Source of the DNA: CAYTET01 sp964436975
Lineage (GTDB): Bacteria > Bacillota_I > Bacilli_A > Erysipelotrichales > Erysipelotrichaceae
Length of the DNA stretch: 59,532 bases
Reading direction: 5' to 3'
Assembly (NCBI GenBank): GCA_964436975.1
Contig: CAYTET010000001.1
Span: 1 to 59,532 of the forward strand
A program made the position numbers and the translations under genes. Positions 32,745 to 41,947 of this stretch are shown in pieces (the stretch's first letter is position 1; every line of letters starts with the position of its first letter). Below the pieces are notes generated by a model. The model worked only from the letters and a program-made list of their open reading frames with translations, had not been told where the DNA came from and did no database searches.

Positions 32745-34214
32745 TTACAGACCCAGTCTTTCAAATTCTTCGGCCGGAGCCTGCAGCCGCCGCAGATACT
32801 CGGCAATGCGCTGCTTATAGAATTCGGCTTTTTCCGGCTGCTGGTCAATAATGTTATTGAGCTGGTTTTTATCGACCGTCAGGTCAAACAGCTGATCGCC
32901 GTACTTTTTAGAGTTATGACCGCAGACGGCCGGTATTTTCAGATAAGGTATATCGTTGCTATAGCGGTCGCCCTGGACATAACTGGCTTTCTTAAGCTGG
33001 TCAGTGGTAAAGAAGCCGTTGATGCTGGTCGGCATCAGGGTGCATTCCACAAAGGGCTGGTTGTCATCGGTCACATTGGCCCGGTAATAAACATAATGGC
33101 CGTCAGTAATGCCGATACTGCTGCCGTGCACCGCAAAGATAGCGTATTCGTGCTGCTCAGCAGCGTCCTGCTCAATAACGCTGCGCAGTGACTTGCCGTC
33201 CGTTTCCACCGGCAGTTTGATTCCAAAGTAATCGGCCAGCGTCGGGGCAAAGTCAACCGTCTGGCAAAGTGCCGAGCGGTGGCCCGGAGCCACATGGGGC
33301 ACATGGATAAACAGCGGGGTATGAATGATCTCGTCATAAAGCGGCGGGAAGTTTTTGCCCATCATGTCATGTTCCCCCAGCAAAAAGCCGTGGTCGGTGT
33401 TGACAATCAGGATGGTGTTATCCCACAGAGCCAGTTCATCAAAAAGGTCGATGACTTTGCCCAGGTAGCAGTCCATCATTGTCAGCAGGGCCGCATATTC
33501 ACGCCGGCATTTGTCGACATCATCGCTGCTGGCCGTCATGTCAATCGGACCGTAAACCGGCCAGTCAAGTTTGGAAGGCCCGGACAGATTGTACATATCG
33601 CGGTATTTCTGCGGAACATAGAACGGTTCATGCGGATCAAAGGATTCCATCTGCAGATACCAGTTGTCTGCCTGCTGGTTTTCCTTAATGAAGTTAATGC
33701 CGGCATTAAAGACCTGCACGGAAGACCATTCCTCTTCCTTCTGCATCTTGGTGATATTGGCATAATGCTGCTGAACCTTGTCCCCGCTGCGCCGGGCTAA
33801 GGGTGACAGATCATCCGGAATCCGGCCCTTGGACAGGGGCTGCCAGGCATCATTTTCCTGACCGCGGAATAATTCCCAGGTGGAGAAACGGTTATGATAG
33901 GTGGCGCCGCCATCGCGCAGATAATGATAGTGGTCGGTCTTCAGATGGGTGCTGATGCCGGCCTTGTTGAGCTGGTCAAAAATGCTGACATCAAACGGCT
34001 CCATCGGGCCCCAGGAGCGATGGGTGAAATTGAAGCGGCCGGTCTGCAGTTCCCGCCGGGCCGGCATGCAGGGCATGGAACCGCCGTAGTGGTTGTCAAA
34101 GACCACACAGTGCTCATTCAGCCGGGCAAAATTAGGTGTTTTGATCCAGTCATTGCCGTAGCTGCTGAGAAAGCGGCGGCATAAGGTATCAAACATAACA
34201 TTAACAACACGCAT
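32745..34214 (-). CDS. Type I sulfatase
   Basis: A 489-residue hydrolase of sulfate esters. MPCMPARRELQTGR holds CxPxR, whose Cys must be turned into formylglycine by a maturation enzyme. Metal-ligand segments are NVMFDTLCRR (N-terminus), ESFDPHEPF and VNTDHGFLLGEH. There is no signal peptide, so it should act in the cytosol, for example on imported sulfated sugars. No maturase (anSME or FGE) is in the window. It lies 27 bases after the PaaK-like gene in the same direction. Confidence 0.92.
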   Translation of the reverse strand: MRVVNVMFDTLCRRFLSSYGNDWIKTPNFARLNEHCVVFDNHYGGSMPCMPARRELQTGRFNFTHRSWGPMEPFDVSIFDQLNKAGISTHLKTDHYHYLRDGGATYHNRFSTWELFRGQENDAWQPLSKGRIPDDLSPLARRSGDKVQQHYANITKMQKEEEWSSVQVFNAGINFIKENQQADNWYLQMESFDPHEPFYVPQKYRDMYNLSGPSKLDWPVYGPIDMTASSDDVDKCRREYAALLTMMDCYLGKVIDLFDELALWDNTILIVNTDHGFLLGEHDMMGKNFPPLYDEIIHTPLFIHVPHVAPGHRSALCQTVDFAPTLADYFGIKLPVETDGKSLRSVIEQDAAEQHEYAIFAVHGSSIGITDGHYVYYRANVTDDNQPFVECTLMPTSINGFFTTDQLKKASYVQGDRYSNDIPYLKIPAVCGHNSKKYGDQLFDLTVDKNQLNNIIDQQPEKAEFYKQRIAEYLRRLQAPAEEFERLGL

Positions 34215-34241
34215 GATTTATCCTCCTTCGATTTTTATATA

Positions 34242-35405
34242 TCAGCGATAGACGACTTTAAGCGTTGGCATCGTATCGGTAATATCCTGACGGCAGATAA
34301 AACGGACATCCGCCTTGTACAGACCTAAGCCGGCTTTCAGCAGGCTGGCGGTCCGGGCCGTATCCAGACCGGCCTCATACAGAGTATACAGCGTAAAGTA
34401 CCAGTGGCTGTCACTCTTAACAGCCTGATAGTCATAAACCTGCTCGATGGCATACACTGCCCGGCTGATATCGTTTTCCCCCAGACTTTCAAAGGGAAAC
34501 GGCTTGATCTGCCGGTCAATGATCTGGCCGGTTTCAGCCGGCAGCAGGCGGGTGAAGCGGCTGGTCTGGTAGCGGATCAAGGGCCGCATCAGTTCATTGA
34601 CCGCTGTAACGACCAGCTGGCCGTACTGACCCCTGGGCAGCGTAAGACTGCCGTCAGGCGTCACTGTTTCAGCCAGCCACAAAGAACTGACGCGCAGCGG
34701 TCCGTCCTGCGGGCCGAAGGCGATGGTAAACAGGCCGTCATTGATGGTCAGCGCATAATACAGCCGGCAGTCAAAGCAGGCTTCAATCCGGCGGCTGACC
34801 GACTCATTGAAATAATCAGCCATCAGGATAACATAACGGACGCGGTTTGCGGTTTTATGATACCGGCAGTACTCGCCCAAAGCCATGATATCCTCCGGCT
34901 GGCCGATAATAGTTTCGACCTGGCGGTCCGTCAGCACCTGGCTGAAATGGGAAAAAGAGGAGATCCGGCCGAAAGGCAGCGGTATGCCCTGGCGCTGTCT
35001 GATGGCAGCATCAATGACAGCGGCATAGCTGTTTTTCATGCAGGGCATGGCCAGCAGCACCGGCTGGCCGTTTTCAACCATTGTCAGACGGCTGGCCCAC
35101 CAGTCACTTTCCTGCTGCAGACTGGGCGTGTCAAACCAGCGCTGGCCGTCAGATGTTTTTACCGTCAGCAGGCTCTGGCTTAAATCAGCCGCCGCCCAGC
35201 CCAGGGCATTTTCCATCACATCATAATGATTTATCAGCGGCAGCTGATACCACTGCGGCCATGACAAAACAGTCCGGCCGGCATAAAGCTGGTGATACCG
35301 GTAGGAGTGCTGGCTGGCCCAGTCCATATTGCGGCCCAGCAGGCGCAGCTGTTCATCAGTTCCGGCCGGCTGAACAATATTCATTTGACAGATGGTATTA
35401 CTCAT
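34242..35405 (-). CDS. Divergent PaaK-like adenylate-forming protein
   Basis: A 387-residue protein that matches the phenylacetate-CoA ligase / CapK outline. WYQLPLINHYDVMENALGW is near the N-terminus; a QPVLLAMP segment and a C-terminal GQLVVTAVNELMRPLIRYQT with SRFTRLLP follow. In place of the ATP-phosphate loop TSGTTG it reads VKTSDGQRWF, so adenylation activity is doubtful. ATG 35405 lacks a Shine-Dalgarno site, and TATACT stands 6 bases before it; an internal ATG at 35384 is the alternative. It is followed by the sulfatase; how they work together is unknown. Confidence 0.7.
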   Translation of the reverse strand: MSNTICQMNIVQPAGTDEQLRLLGRNMDWASQHSYRYHQLYAGRTVLSWPQWYQLPLINHYDVMENALGWAAADLSQSLLTVKTSDGQRWFDTPSLQQESDWWASRLTMVENGQPVLLAMPCMKNSYAAVIDAAIRQRQGIPLPFGRISSFSHFSQVLTDRQVETIIGQPEDIMALGEYCRYHKTANRVRYVILMADYFNESVSRRIEACFDCRLYYALTINDGLFTIAFGPQDGPLRVSSLWLAETVTPDGSLTLPRGQYGQLVVTAVNELMRPLIRYQTSRFTRLLPAETGQIIDRQIKPFPFESLGENDISRAVYAIEQVYDYQAVKSDSHWYFTLYTLYEAGLDTARTASLLKAGLGLYKADVRFICRQDITDTMPTLKVVYR

Positions 35406-35470
35406 GCCTTCAGTATAAATTATTCAACCGCCTTCGCCAAGTCAAAACCGCCTTATAAGCGGTATATTGA

Positions 35471-35499
35471 TTGACGATGGTCTCTTTTTCTTTCATACT
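35471..35499 (+). promoter_or_regulatory. Promoter of the M32 carboxypeptidase
   Basis: TTGACG (35471-35476), 17-base spacer, CATACT (35494-35499), 33 bases before ATG 35532. Confidence 0.65.
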
Positions 35500-35531
35500 T
35501 GTCGTAATGAGCAATTCCGGGAGGTCAGTAA

Positions 35532-37028
35532 ATGACATTGGAAGAAAAGATAAAATCCTATAACGACTGGGAGTTCAAGCTTTCAGCTTACCAGCTGGCT
35601 TGCGGCATGATTAATTTTGACAGCGAGACTATCGCCCCGGCTGACGGAGCCGCTTACCGCGACCAGCGGCTCAGCTTTTTAGCCGGTGAAGCTTTCAGTC
35701 TGGAAACCGATCCGCAGATTTATGCCCTGCTTCAGGATCTGAACAAGGAACAGCTGGATGAAACCCTGGCCCGCAAAGTTAAGCTGGAGCTCAGGGAAAT
35801 GGAAAAGATCAATTGTGTTCCCAAGGACGAGTTTGTTGCCTATACCCTGCTGCAGTCCTCTTCAACGGTGATCTGGCGCAATGCCCGCAAAAAAGATGAT
35901 TATAAGATCTTTGAGCCGACCCTGCAGAAAATGATTGCCGCCACCGCCCAGCTTTATTCCCACCGCCAGAAAAACATCCCTCTGTATGACCGGATGCTGG
36001 ATGACTATGAAACCGGGCTGACCATGGCCCAGTATGACAAACTGTTTGAGCAGATGCGCCAGCGGCTGGTGCCGCTGCTGCAGCAGGTTATCCGTTCGCC
36101 CCACCAGCCCGCCGATTCCTTTCTGCACGCTGACTATGACATTGGCAAGCAGAAGGAATACATGGAGCTGATCAAAAAGTATCTGGGCTATGATCCGGCC
36201 TGGGGCTATCAGGGCCAGTCCGAGCATCCCTTCACTGACTGGATGTGCATCAATGATGTGCGCACGACTACCCGCTATATGAAAAATGACATCATCAGCG
36301 GCATTCTGTCCACCGTTCATGAAATCGGCCATGCCTTTTATGCCCATGACACTAATCCGCAGTATGACGGCTCCATCCTGCTGTCCGGCGTGACCAGCGG
36401 CATGCACGAATCCCAGTCGCGGCTGGCTGAAAACTATCTGGGCCGCAGTCTGCCCTTCTGGCAGGCCAACTACGGACCCATGCAGAAGATGTTTCCCGAC
36501 CAGCTCGGCCAGGTCAGTCTGGAAGAGTTCTGGGCGGCAGTTAATGTCGCCAGACCATCCCTGGTCCGCACCGAAGCTGACGAACTGACCTATCCGCTGC
36601 ACATCATGATCCGCTACGAAATTGAAAAAGGCCTGTTTGACGGCAGTCTGTCATCAGCCGGCCTGGATAAAGTCTGGGATGATATGTATGAGAAATATCT
36701 GGGCATTAAGTCCCCCAGTGCCCATGACGGCATTCTGCAGGATATTCACTGGGCCCAGGGCAGCTTCGGCTATTTCCCCACCTACGCTTTGGGCAGTGCC
36801 TATGCCGCCCAGTTCTATCATAAGATGCGTCAGGACATCGATGTTGACAGCTGTCTGGCCCATGACCGCTATTATCAGATCATTGACTGGCTGAAAGCCA
36901 ATATTCACCGCTACGGCGCTTTATATGACCCGGCCGACATCATGATTAAAGCGACCGGCCAGCCGTTTGACCCGTCCTACTATCTTGATTATCTGCAGGA
37001 CAAGTTCAGCCGCATTTACCAGCTGTAA
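35532..37028 (+). CDS. M32 family metallocarboxypeptidase (Taq type)
   Basis: A 498-residue zinc peptidase that removes C-terminal residues from peptides in the cytosol. The zinc motif is TVHEIGHAFYAHD near residue 263, with the third-ligand Glu in SGMHESQSRLAENYLGR. The family marker DVRTTTRY appears as NDVRTTTRYMKND, and HWAQGSFGYFPTYALG near the C-terminus is also typical. GGGAGG precedes ATG 35532. Confidence 0.95.
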   Translation: MTLEEKIKSYNDWEFKLSAYQLACGMINFDSETIAPADGAAYRDQRLSFLAGEAFSLETDPQIYALLQDLNKEQLDETLARKVKLELREMEKINCVPKDEFVAYTLLQSSSTVIWRNARKKDDYKIFEPTLQKMIAATAQLYSHRQKNIPLYDRMLDDYETGLTMAQYDKLFEQMRQRLVPLLQQVIRSPHQPADSFLHADYDIGKQKEYMELIKKYLGYDPAWGYQGQSEHPFTDWMCINDVRTTTRYMKNDIISGILSTVHEIGHAFYAHDTNPQYDGSILLSGVTSGMHESQSRLAENYLGRSLPFWQANYGPMQKMFPDQLGQVSLEEFWAAVNVARPSLVRTEADELTYPLHIMIRYEIEKGLFDGSLSSAGLDKVWDDMYEKYLGIKSPSAHDGILQDIHWAQGSFGYFPTYALGSAYAAQFYHKMRQDIDVDSCLAHDRYYQIIDWLKANIHRYGALYDPADIMIKATGQPFDPSYYLDYLQDKFSRIYQL

Positions 37029-37033
37029 GCCAT

Positions 37034-37079
37034 TAAAAAAACTGATTCGTATCAGCAGATGATATAAATCAGTTTTTTT
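37034..37079. terminator. Bidirectional terminator between M32 peptidase and amidohydrolase
   Basis: AAAAACTGATT (37036-37046) pairs with AATCAGTTTTT (37067-37077); the flanks are A-rich on the left and T-rich on the right. Confidence 0.85.
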
Positions 37080-37083
37080 GTTT

Positions 37084-38373
37084 TTACAGCAGGGTATCCA
37101 GCTGGGCTTCCACATCCGCCATACGGTGCGGGTCAGGGTTTTCAATCAGCTGGCCGCGGGTCATGACCACTGACAGCTTGGTCAGATAGCGCAGATCAGA
37201 CAGCGGGTCATTCTCACAGCAGATCAGATCAGCATCCTTGCCGACTTCAATAGATCCGGTCTGGCTGCCGATGCCGGCCAGCTGGGCATTGTTCAGCGTC
37301 GCCGACCATAAGGCATAAGCCGGGGTCACGCCGATGAACTTAACCATATAGGCTAACTCGCGCCACATATTGTACTGCATGGCAAACGGGCAGGCCGCAT
37401 CAGTGCCGATGGCTAAAGGTATGTCATTTTCAATGGCCTGGCGGGCGCTGTCAATGACGCCCTGCAGAATGATGTTGGAATTATACTGGCAGGTCTCACT
37501 CATCAGTGAAACCGACGGGTCAAGTTTGGCCATCGGAACAGCCGGTGAAATAGTCATGGTGGTAAAGGCATGATGATCCTTGTACAGCTTGATTATTTCG
37601 CTGTCCATTTTGGCGCCGTGCTCAATTGAATCAACACCGGCCTTTAAAGCAGCCCGTACGCCCTCCGTAGATTCGGTATGGGAAGCGACAATCATGCCGG
37701 CCCGGTGGGCTTCATCACAGATGGCCGCGGCTTCTTCTTCCGTCATCCGCTGAATGCCGGCTTTGCCCTTGACCTTGGAGTCCATGACCCCGCCGGTAAT
37801 GCAGATCTTGATAAAATCAACGCCGTGCTTGATGTTGTTGCGGGTCAGATAACGCAGTCTCCAGGGGTCATCGGCCGCCAGCGCAAAGGTGCCGTCGCCA
37901 TGGCCGTTGGTAACGGTCAGAGCCGGACCGGAGACAAGCATCCGCGGTCCGATCTTCTTGCCGGCATTAACAACATCCCGGGTATAGACATCGGAATACA
38001 GAAAATCGCCGACACAGCGCAGGGTGGTAACCCCGGAGTATAAAGCCATCTGGGCATCGCTCAGAACCATCTTCCGCAGAATCTGCTGACCGACCGCTGT
38101 TGAAAGAACCTTGATCTTAAAGCTCTGCTGCCAGCCGCCGGATAATGATTTGGCCGGCTTGCCGGTGCCGAACATATGGGCATGCATGTTGATCATGCCC
38201 GGAAGCAGATACTGCCCGGCCATGTCTTTAATCGTGTAATCAGCCGGAACAAACTTATCGGCCTTCTGGATAGCGGCAATCTTGGTCCCGTCGACTAAAA
38301 CCGTCATGTCTTTCTGGACTTTCATATCCTTAGTGCCGTTTAGCAGATTAACATGGGCAAACGCGTATTTCAT
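37084..38373 (-). CDS. Amidohydrolase (imidazolonepropionase/prolidase-like)
   Basis: A 429-residue metal-dependent hydrolase. LLPGMINMHAHMFG gives the HxH metal pair, VDFIKICITGGVMD the bridging Lys, IVASHTESTEG and DSIEHGAKMD the two His and AIGTDAACPF the catalytic Asp. This set fits the family of Xaa-Pro dipeptidase-like and cyclic-amide amidohydrolases; the substrate is open. ATG 38373 has AGGAGGAG upstream and is preferred over the one at 38391, which lies before the SD. Confidence 0.88.
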   Translation of the reverse strand: MKYAFAHVNLLNGTKDMKVQKDMTVLVDGTKIAAIQKADKFVPADYTIKDMAGQYLLPGMINMHAHMFGTGKPAKSLSGGWQQSFKIKVLSTAVGQQILRKMVLSDAQMALYSGVTTLRCVGDFLYSDVYTRDVVNAGKKIGPRMLVSGPALTVTNGHGDGTFALAADDPWRLRYLTRNNIKHGVDFIKICITGGVMDSKVKGKAGIQRMTEEEAAAICDEAHRAGMIVASHTESTEGVRAALKAGVDSIEHGAKMDSEIIKLYKDHHAFTTMTISPAVPMAKLDPSVSLMSETCQYNSNIILQGVIDSARQAIENDIPLAIGTDAACPFAMQYNMWRELAYMVKFIGVTPAYALWSATLNNAQLAGIGSQTGSIEVGKDADLICCENDPLSDLRYLTKLSVVMTRGQLIENPDPHRMADVEAQLDTLL

Positions 38374-38405
38374 AATTTCTCCTCCTGGCAATGTGAATTG
38401 CCCTT

Positions 38406-38411
38406 ATTATA
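38406..38411 (-). promoter_or_regulatory. -10 box of the amidohydrolase promoter
   Basis: Minus-strand TATAAT about 32 bases before the start; the -35 is poor. A TGCAAACTTGCA palindrome lies further upstream at 38455-38466. Confidence 0.45.
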
Positions 38412-38471
38412 AGTCATTTGCGGACAGATAAAAGTGAAATCGGCCCTAATGGGTGCAAACTTGCATTCGTT

Positions 38472-38900
38472 TTATTTTTCGCTGCCGGCTTTATCATTAA
38501 GCAGCCGCCGGCAGGAAGCTAAATCTGTTTTGCCAAAAGGAATATTGCTTTCAACCAGAAAAGACATACCAACAAAGAAAAAGATATATTTAATGCGATT
38601 AGGGACCAGCAAGAGAAAAGCGATAGCGAAAACAGCATTCATAATACTGCCGGCTTCAAAAAAGAGCAGGATTTTATAACAGCGGTTCTTTATGACATCG
38701 GCCGCCGCGACTTCAACTGCCCCACCCGCCGGCAGCGGCGAGAAACTGACTTTGCCGACTGAAAAACTGAGCAGTTCACTGCCGATGCGCACCGCATAAA
38801 CAGGGATTTTCAGCACCAGTTTAGCGGCTATGATATGGCCTGTTTCATGTATTGCCGAATTAAACAGGGCGGCCAGGTAAATCAGCCATATTATCTTCAT
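38472..38900 (-). CDS. Small M50-like membrane metallopeptidase
   Basis: A 142-residue membrane protein. FNSAIHETGHIIAAKLV contains HExxH inside the first membrane helix, and SNIPFGKTDLASCRRLL near the C-terminus gives the Asp that completes zinc binding in site-2-type (M50) proteases. Hydrophobic stretches near 75-95 and 98-115 complete a minimal fold. It overlaps the upstream ABC gene by 4 bases (ATGA). Small M50 proteins of this kind accompany ABC exporters in peptide systems such as B. subtilis yydFGHIJ, but I found no convincing peptide gene here. Confidence 0.78.
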   Translation of the reverse strand: MKIIWLIYLAALFNSAIHETGHIIAAKLVLKIPVYAVRIGSELLSFSVGKVSFSPLPAGGAVEVAAADVIKNRCYKILLFFEAGSIMNAVFAIAFLLLVPNRIKYIFFFVGMSFLVESNIPFGKTDLASCRRLLNDKAGSEK

Positions 38901-40780
38901 TTCTGTATCCTCATAGCCATAAGGCTGCTGCTAACGATTTCAAACATGATGAGAATTATTGAATCAACCATCAGCAGAGTGAATAATTCGCGGTATTCAA
39001 TCTGAGAGTACAGCAAACAGACAAGCCAGCCGGCCGCCGCCAGTATGGCACTGTACAGTACAGCTTTAGTAACGATGAAAATGATTATAAGACGGTTCTT
39101 TAAAATGTAGTATTCGGCGTAATTTTTTAAAACGCTTAATTCGTCATGCCGGGAATTCTTCTGCACAAGATATAATAAAATACATGTTACGCCGATTAAA
39201 ACCAGATTGATCAAATACAGACGGTTCATTATTGTCCGATTATGGCTTCTATCCCACTGGATACAGTAATAGTTTGAATAAAAGTTATCGGCAGGAAATT
39301 CTGACATCAGGGTGTTCAATACTTTTCTTTCACAGCCGGGCTGAGTGATTATCACAATATTGTTTACTGCTTCCGGATATAACCTGCCTTTTTCTTGCTG
39401 ATATTCGAAACAGTCCTGTATAAACTGCGCACCGCTATTACGGCTGTAGCGGTAAAAAAGATCATTGATTTCGCTGCGATATGACCGCCATATTATGTCA
39501 TTGGCCGCTATCCCCACTATTTCGTATGACATGTCATCATAAACGACGGTCTGTCCGATAATGTCTTCACTGTTTTCAATTCCGAATAATTCCCGGGCAA
39601 TATTTACAGATATGACCATTTCACTTTTATTGTCTGCGGGATGGGCGCCTTTCTGCAATACGAACAGATCCTGCAGGCCAATCTGGTCAAGGAAGTTTTT
39701 ATATACGATGTCGGGAAGGGAAACCGTTTTTTCATTCCATGAAGCGGCTGTTTCGTTGCCCTGCAGTACGGATGCCAAATGATCATAATATTTTTCGTCA
39801 GCGATATAGATATCCGTGACTCCTTCGGCCGCATTGGCCGTGGCAATATCATTCAGCTGCATCAGGGAATTATAATTGGCACGGTCTATTGCCAAGCCCT
39901 CCTGGTCAGCATAGGCTTCATTAAGATTAGGATAAACATATTCAGCCTGATAGNNNNNNNNNNAGACCAGAATCGCATTTTCACCCGGGACAGGATCAGT
40001 CGAATAGTTTCGGACAAACTCATAGGCATCAAAGAAAAACAGGCCCAGAAACAGCAGAAACACCAAAGCGGCGGCCAGAACGGTTATTGTATTATGCTGG
40101 ATTCTAAGGGCAATTTTCCAAAACCGGGTTTCCATGGGCGGAGCCGGTTTGCGGATATTCAGCTTTTCAGGGCCGTTCAGCGTTTCACTGATTCCGTCAT
40201 GGCTGACAGCTACTTCATTGGCATCCTGAAACACCAGCCGCTTATCATGGCTGACAATGACAATCGTTTTATTATCCCGCTGCTGCCTGACTAATTCGCT
40301 GAACACCCTGACGGCATTATCATCAAGATTGTTTGTCGGCTCATCAAAGAAAAGATATGGCGTATCTTTGACAAAGGCTGATATGATCGCCAGGATATTT
40401 CTTTCGCCCCCGCTTAAATCTTTTACCGCTGTTTTTAATTCCAGATAATCAACACCAAACTGTCTCAGGCATTCCTTTATTTTGGAGGCTGAAACATTTT
40501 TGTTGCCCTTTCTGATATATTCAGCCGCAGAAAGATTGATACCATCATTGTTCTGGGCCACATAAGAAAACAAGCGGGACCTGTCTTTGATAAAAGCCTC
40601 ATTCTGTTCGGCAGTGTTAAAGACAATGGGCTGGCTTCCAAAAACGATTTCTTTGATGATGGTCGACTTGCCTGATCCGTTGGCGCCTGAAACCACATAG
40701 ATACCATAATTATGAAAATCAACCGTTTCATCTTTATAATCGACATACTTATTTTTTAAGCTGAAATTTTTGATGATCAT
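38897..40780 (-). CDS. Fused ABC ATPase-permease (second of two)
   Basis: About 627 residues with a 10-base assembly gap inside (39954-39963). The first 210 residues are a complete ABC ATPase: GANGSGKST, LSGGERNILAI, YLFFDEPTNNLD and VSHDKR. A membrane helix follows (TVLAAALVFLLFLGLFFF), then a large outer domain, then three more helices near the C-terminus, which is the MacB/FtsX layout but with the ATPase first. ATG 40780 overlaps the stop of the upstream permease (ATGA), with GGAG upstream. It may pair with the first fusion to make one transporter. Confidence 0.82.
   Translation of the reverse strand: MIIKNFSLKNKYVDYKDETVDFHNYGIYVVSGANGSGKSTIIKEIVFGSQPIVFNTAEQNEAFIKDRSRLFSYVAQNNDGINLSAAEYIRKGNKNVSASKIKECLRQFGVDYLELKTAVKDLSGGERNILAIISAFVKDTPYLFFDEPTNNLDDNAVRVFSELVRQQRDNKTIVIVSHDKRLVFQDANEVAVSHDGISETLNGPEKLNIRKPAPPMETRFWKIALRIQHNTITVLAAALVFLLFLGLFFFDAYEFVRNYSTDPVPGENAILVXXXXYQAEYVYPNLNEAYADQEGLAIDRANYNSLMQLNDIATANAAEGVTDIYIADEKYYDHLASVLQGNETAASWNEKTVSLPDIVYKNFLDQIGLQDLFVLQKGAHPADNKSEMVISVNIARELFGIENSEDIIGQTVVYDDMSYEIVGIAANDIIWRSYRSEINDLFYRYSRNSGAQFIQDCFEYQQEKGRLYPEAVNNIVIITQPGCERKVLNTLMSEFPADNFYSNYYCIQWDRSHNRTIMNRLYLINLVLIGVTCILLYLVQKNSRHDELSVLKNYAEYYILKNRLIIIFIVTKAVLYSAILAAAGWLVCLLYSQIEYRELFTLLMVDSIILIMFEIVSSSLMAMRIQK
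39954..39963. other. Assembly gap (10 N)
   Basis: Ten N inside the outer domain of the second ABC fusion. The frame stays open across it as drawn, but the true length is unknown. Confidence 0.98.
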
Positions 40781-41937
40781 CTTGTTCTCCAATCGCATAT
40801 CTTTTTGCAGGCTTTCTTTACAATCAGTTTTCTGATTACAGTGCTGCCTATCAGGCCTGCTGATGGAATTGCCACAATTATTACAGACGCGATCTGATTC
40901 TGTAGGCCAGTCCGGCTGAACAGGAAATAACTGAAAATCCAGTACAGTATGATAATCACGCTGCTATAGCGGTCATCATATTTTGATAATGCTGCTGATC
41001 GCAGAGTGTCTGACGATAAACCTGCATCCCTGAATAATAATAAGGCTTTTCTATTTGAATGCATCAGGAGTATGTCAAAGACAGCCAGAACAGCAGCTGA
41101 AGACAACGCTATTATGATTGCCTGCATTAATGCCCGGTCATAGAACTGAAACGATAATGCCTGATTTACCAAATCGATGGTTTCATTTGAACGGATATAA
41201 TAATTACCATGTGTTAATTCCTGAAACGCTGCCGAATTAATGAAATCATAGAAATCGCCTTGCGTAATATGGACGGCAATATATGTACATTCTGCCGGTC
41301 CGGCCTGGCTTATTTCTGCTTTGGTCTTTTCTTCAGCGGCCGGAAATTTGCCGGGATCAAATTTATAGACGGCCGCAGAATCAAGCTTTGAAACAAAAGC
41401 GCAGAACCACTCGGAAGTATCAACTTCTTCTCCGCCGCAAAACAGGGCGGAATATACGTCCATGGTGTAGCGGTACTCGCGGCTGAAGGGAATGTAATAC
41501 TCAAGTTCAAATACCGCATAGGAAGAAGAAGGAGCAAGCTGCAGTCCATAATTAACGGGCATAGATTCGGCTTGCTTTAGTGACTCTTCAAAAAGTTTGT
41601 TTATTTCTGACATGCTCAGTCCGCTGGTGAAACATTTGACCGCTGCTATAGGGATTGCCCCGTCAATAATTGAATCCATACTGTATTCCGATATTGGAAT
41701 CATTATGTCTACTTCGTTTTCGGTTACCGGATTGATTTTGACCGTACATCCCTGTGCATAAATGTTCAAATAATAGCCCAGCAAAATGACAACCAGCGTA
41801 ACGATGATCTTTTTTCCTAAGTCACTGTTTAAACCTTTCCGGATAAAGTTTCCCTGAATATCCGGCTGTTGGATTTTTACACGGGCCGTTTCGCTATTGC
41901 CATCGGTGAAGACGTGTCTGGGTGTCTGAAAGCCCGG
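40777..41937 (-). CDS. Permease part of the first ABC fusion (5' end in an assembly gap)
   Basis: The frame is open without a stop from the gap edge at 41937 to 40777 (386 residues). It starts PGFQTPRHVFTDGNSETARV, then a membrane helix (KKIIVTLVVILLGYYLNIY), a large outer domain and C-terminal helices near RALMQAIIIALSSAAVLAVF. A TTG just before LLGYY could be read as a start, but it lies inside a membrane helix and has no SD. The piece and the ATPase on the other side of the gap are each whole numbers of codons, so I read them as one gene. The layout equals that of the second fusion. Confidence 0.78.
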   Translation of the reverse strand, partial: PGFQTPRHVFTDGNSETARVKIQQPDIQGNFIRKGLNSDLGKKIIVTLVVILLGYYLNIYAQGCTVKINPVTENEVDIMIPISEYSMDSIIDGAIPIAAVKCFTSGLSMSEINKLFEESLKQAESMPVNYGLQLAPSSSYAVFELEYYIPFSREYRYTMDVYSALFCGGEEVDTSEWFCAFVSKLDSAAVYKFDPGKFPAAEEKTKAEISQAGPAECTYIAVHITQGDFYDFINSAAFQELTHGNYYIRSNETIDLVNQALSFQFYDRALMQAIIIALSSAAVLAVFDILLMHSNRKALLLFRDAGLSSDTLRSAALSKYDDRYSSVIIILYWIFSYFLFSRTGLQNQIASVIIVAIPSAGLIGSTVIRKLIVKKACKKICDWRTR

Positions 41938-41947
41938 NNNNNNNNNN
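41938..41947. other. Assembly gap (10 N) inside the first ABC fusion
   Basis: Ten N between the ATPase and permease parts. A gap of any multiple of three bases would join the two frames; the drawn length of ten does not. Confidence 0.98.

Noticed and set aside
41700..41790. TTG 41784 as the real start of a separate permease gene
   Set aside because: It lies inside a membrane helix, has no SD, and the frame is open upstream to the gap.
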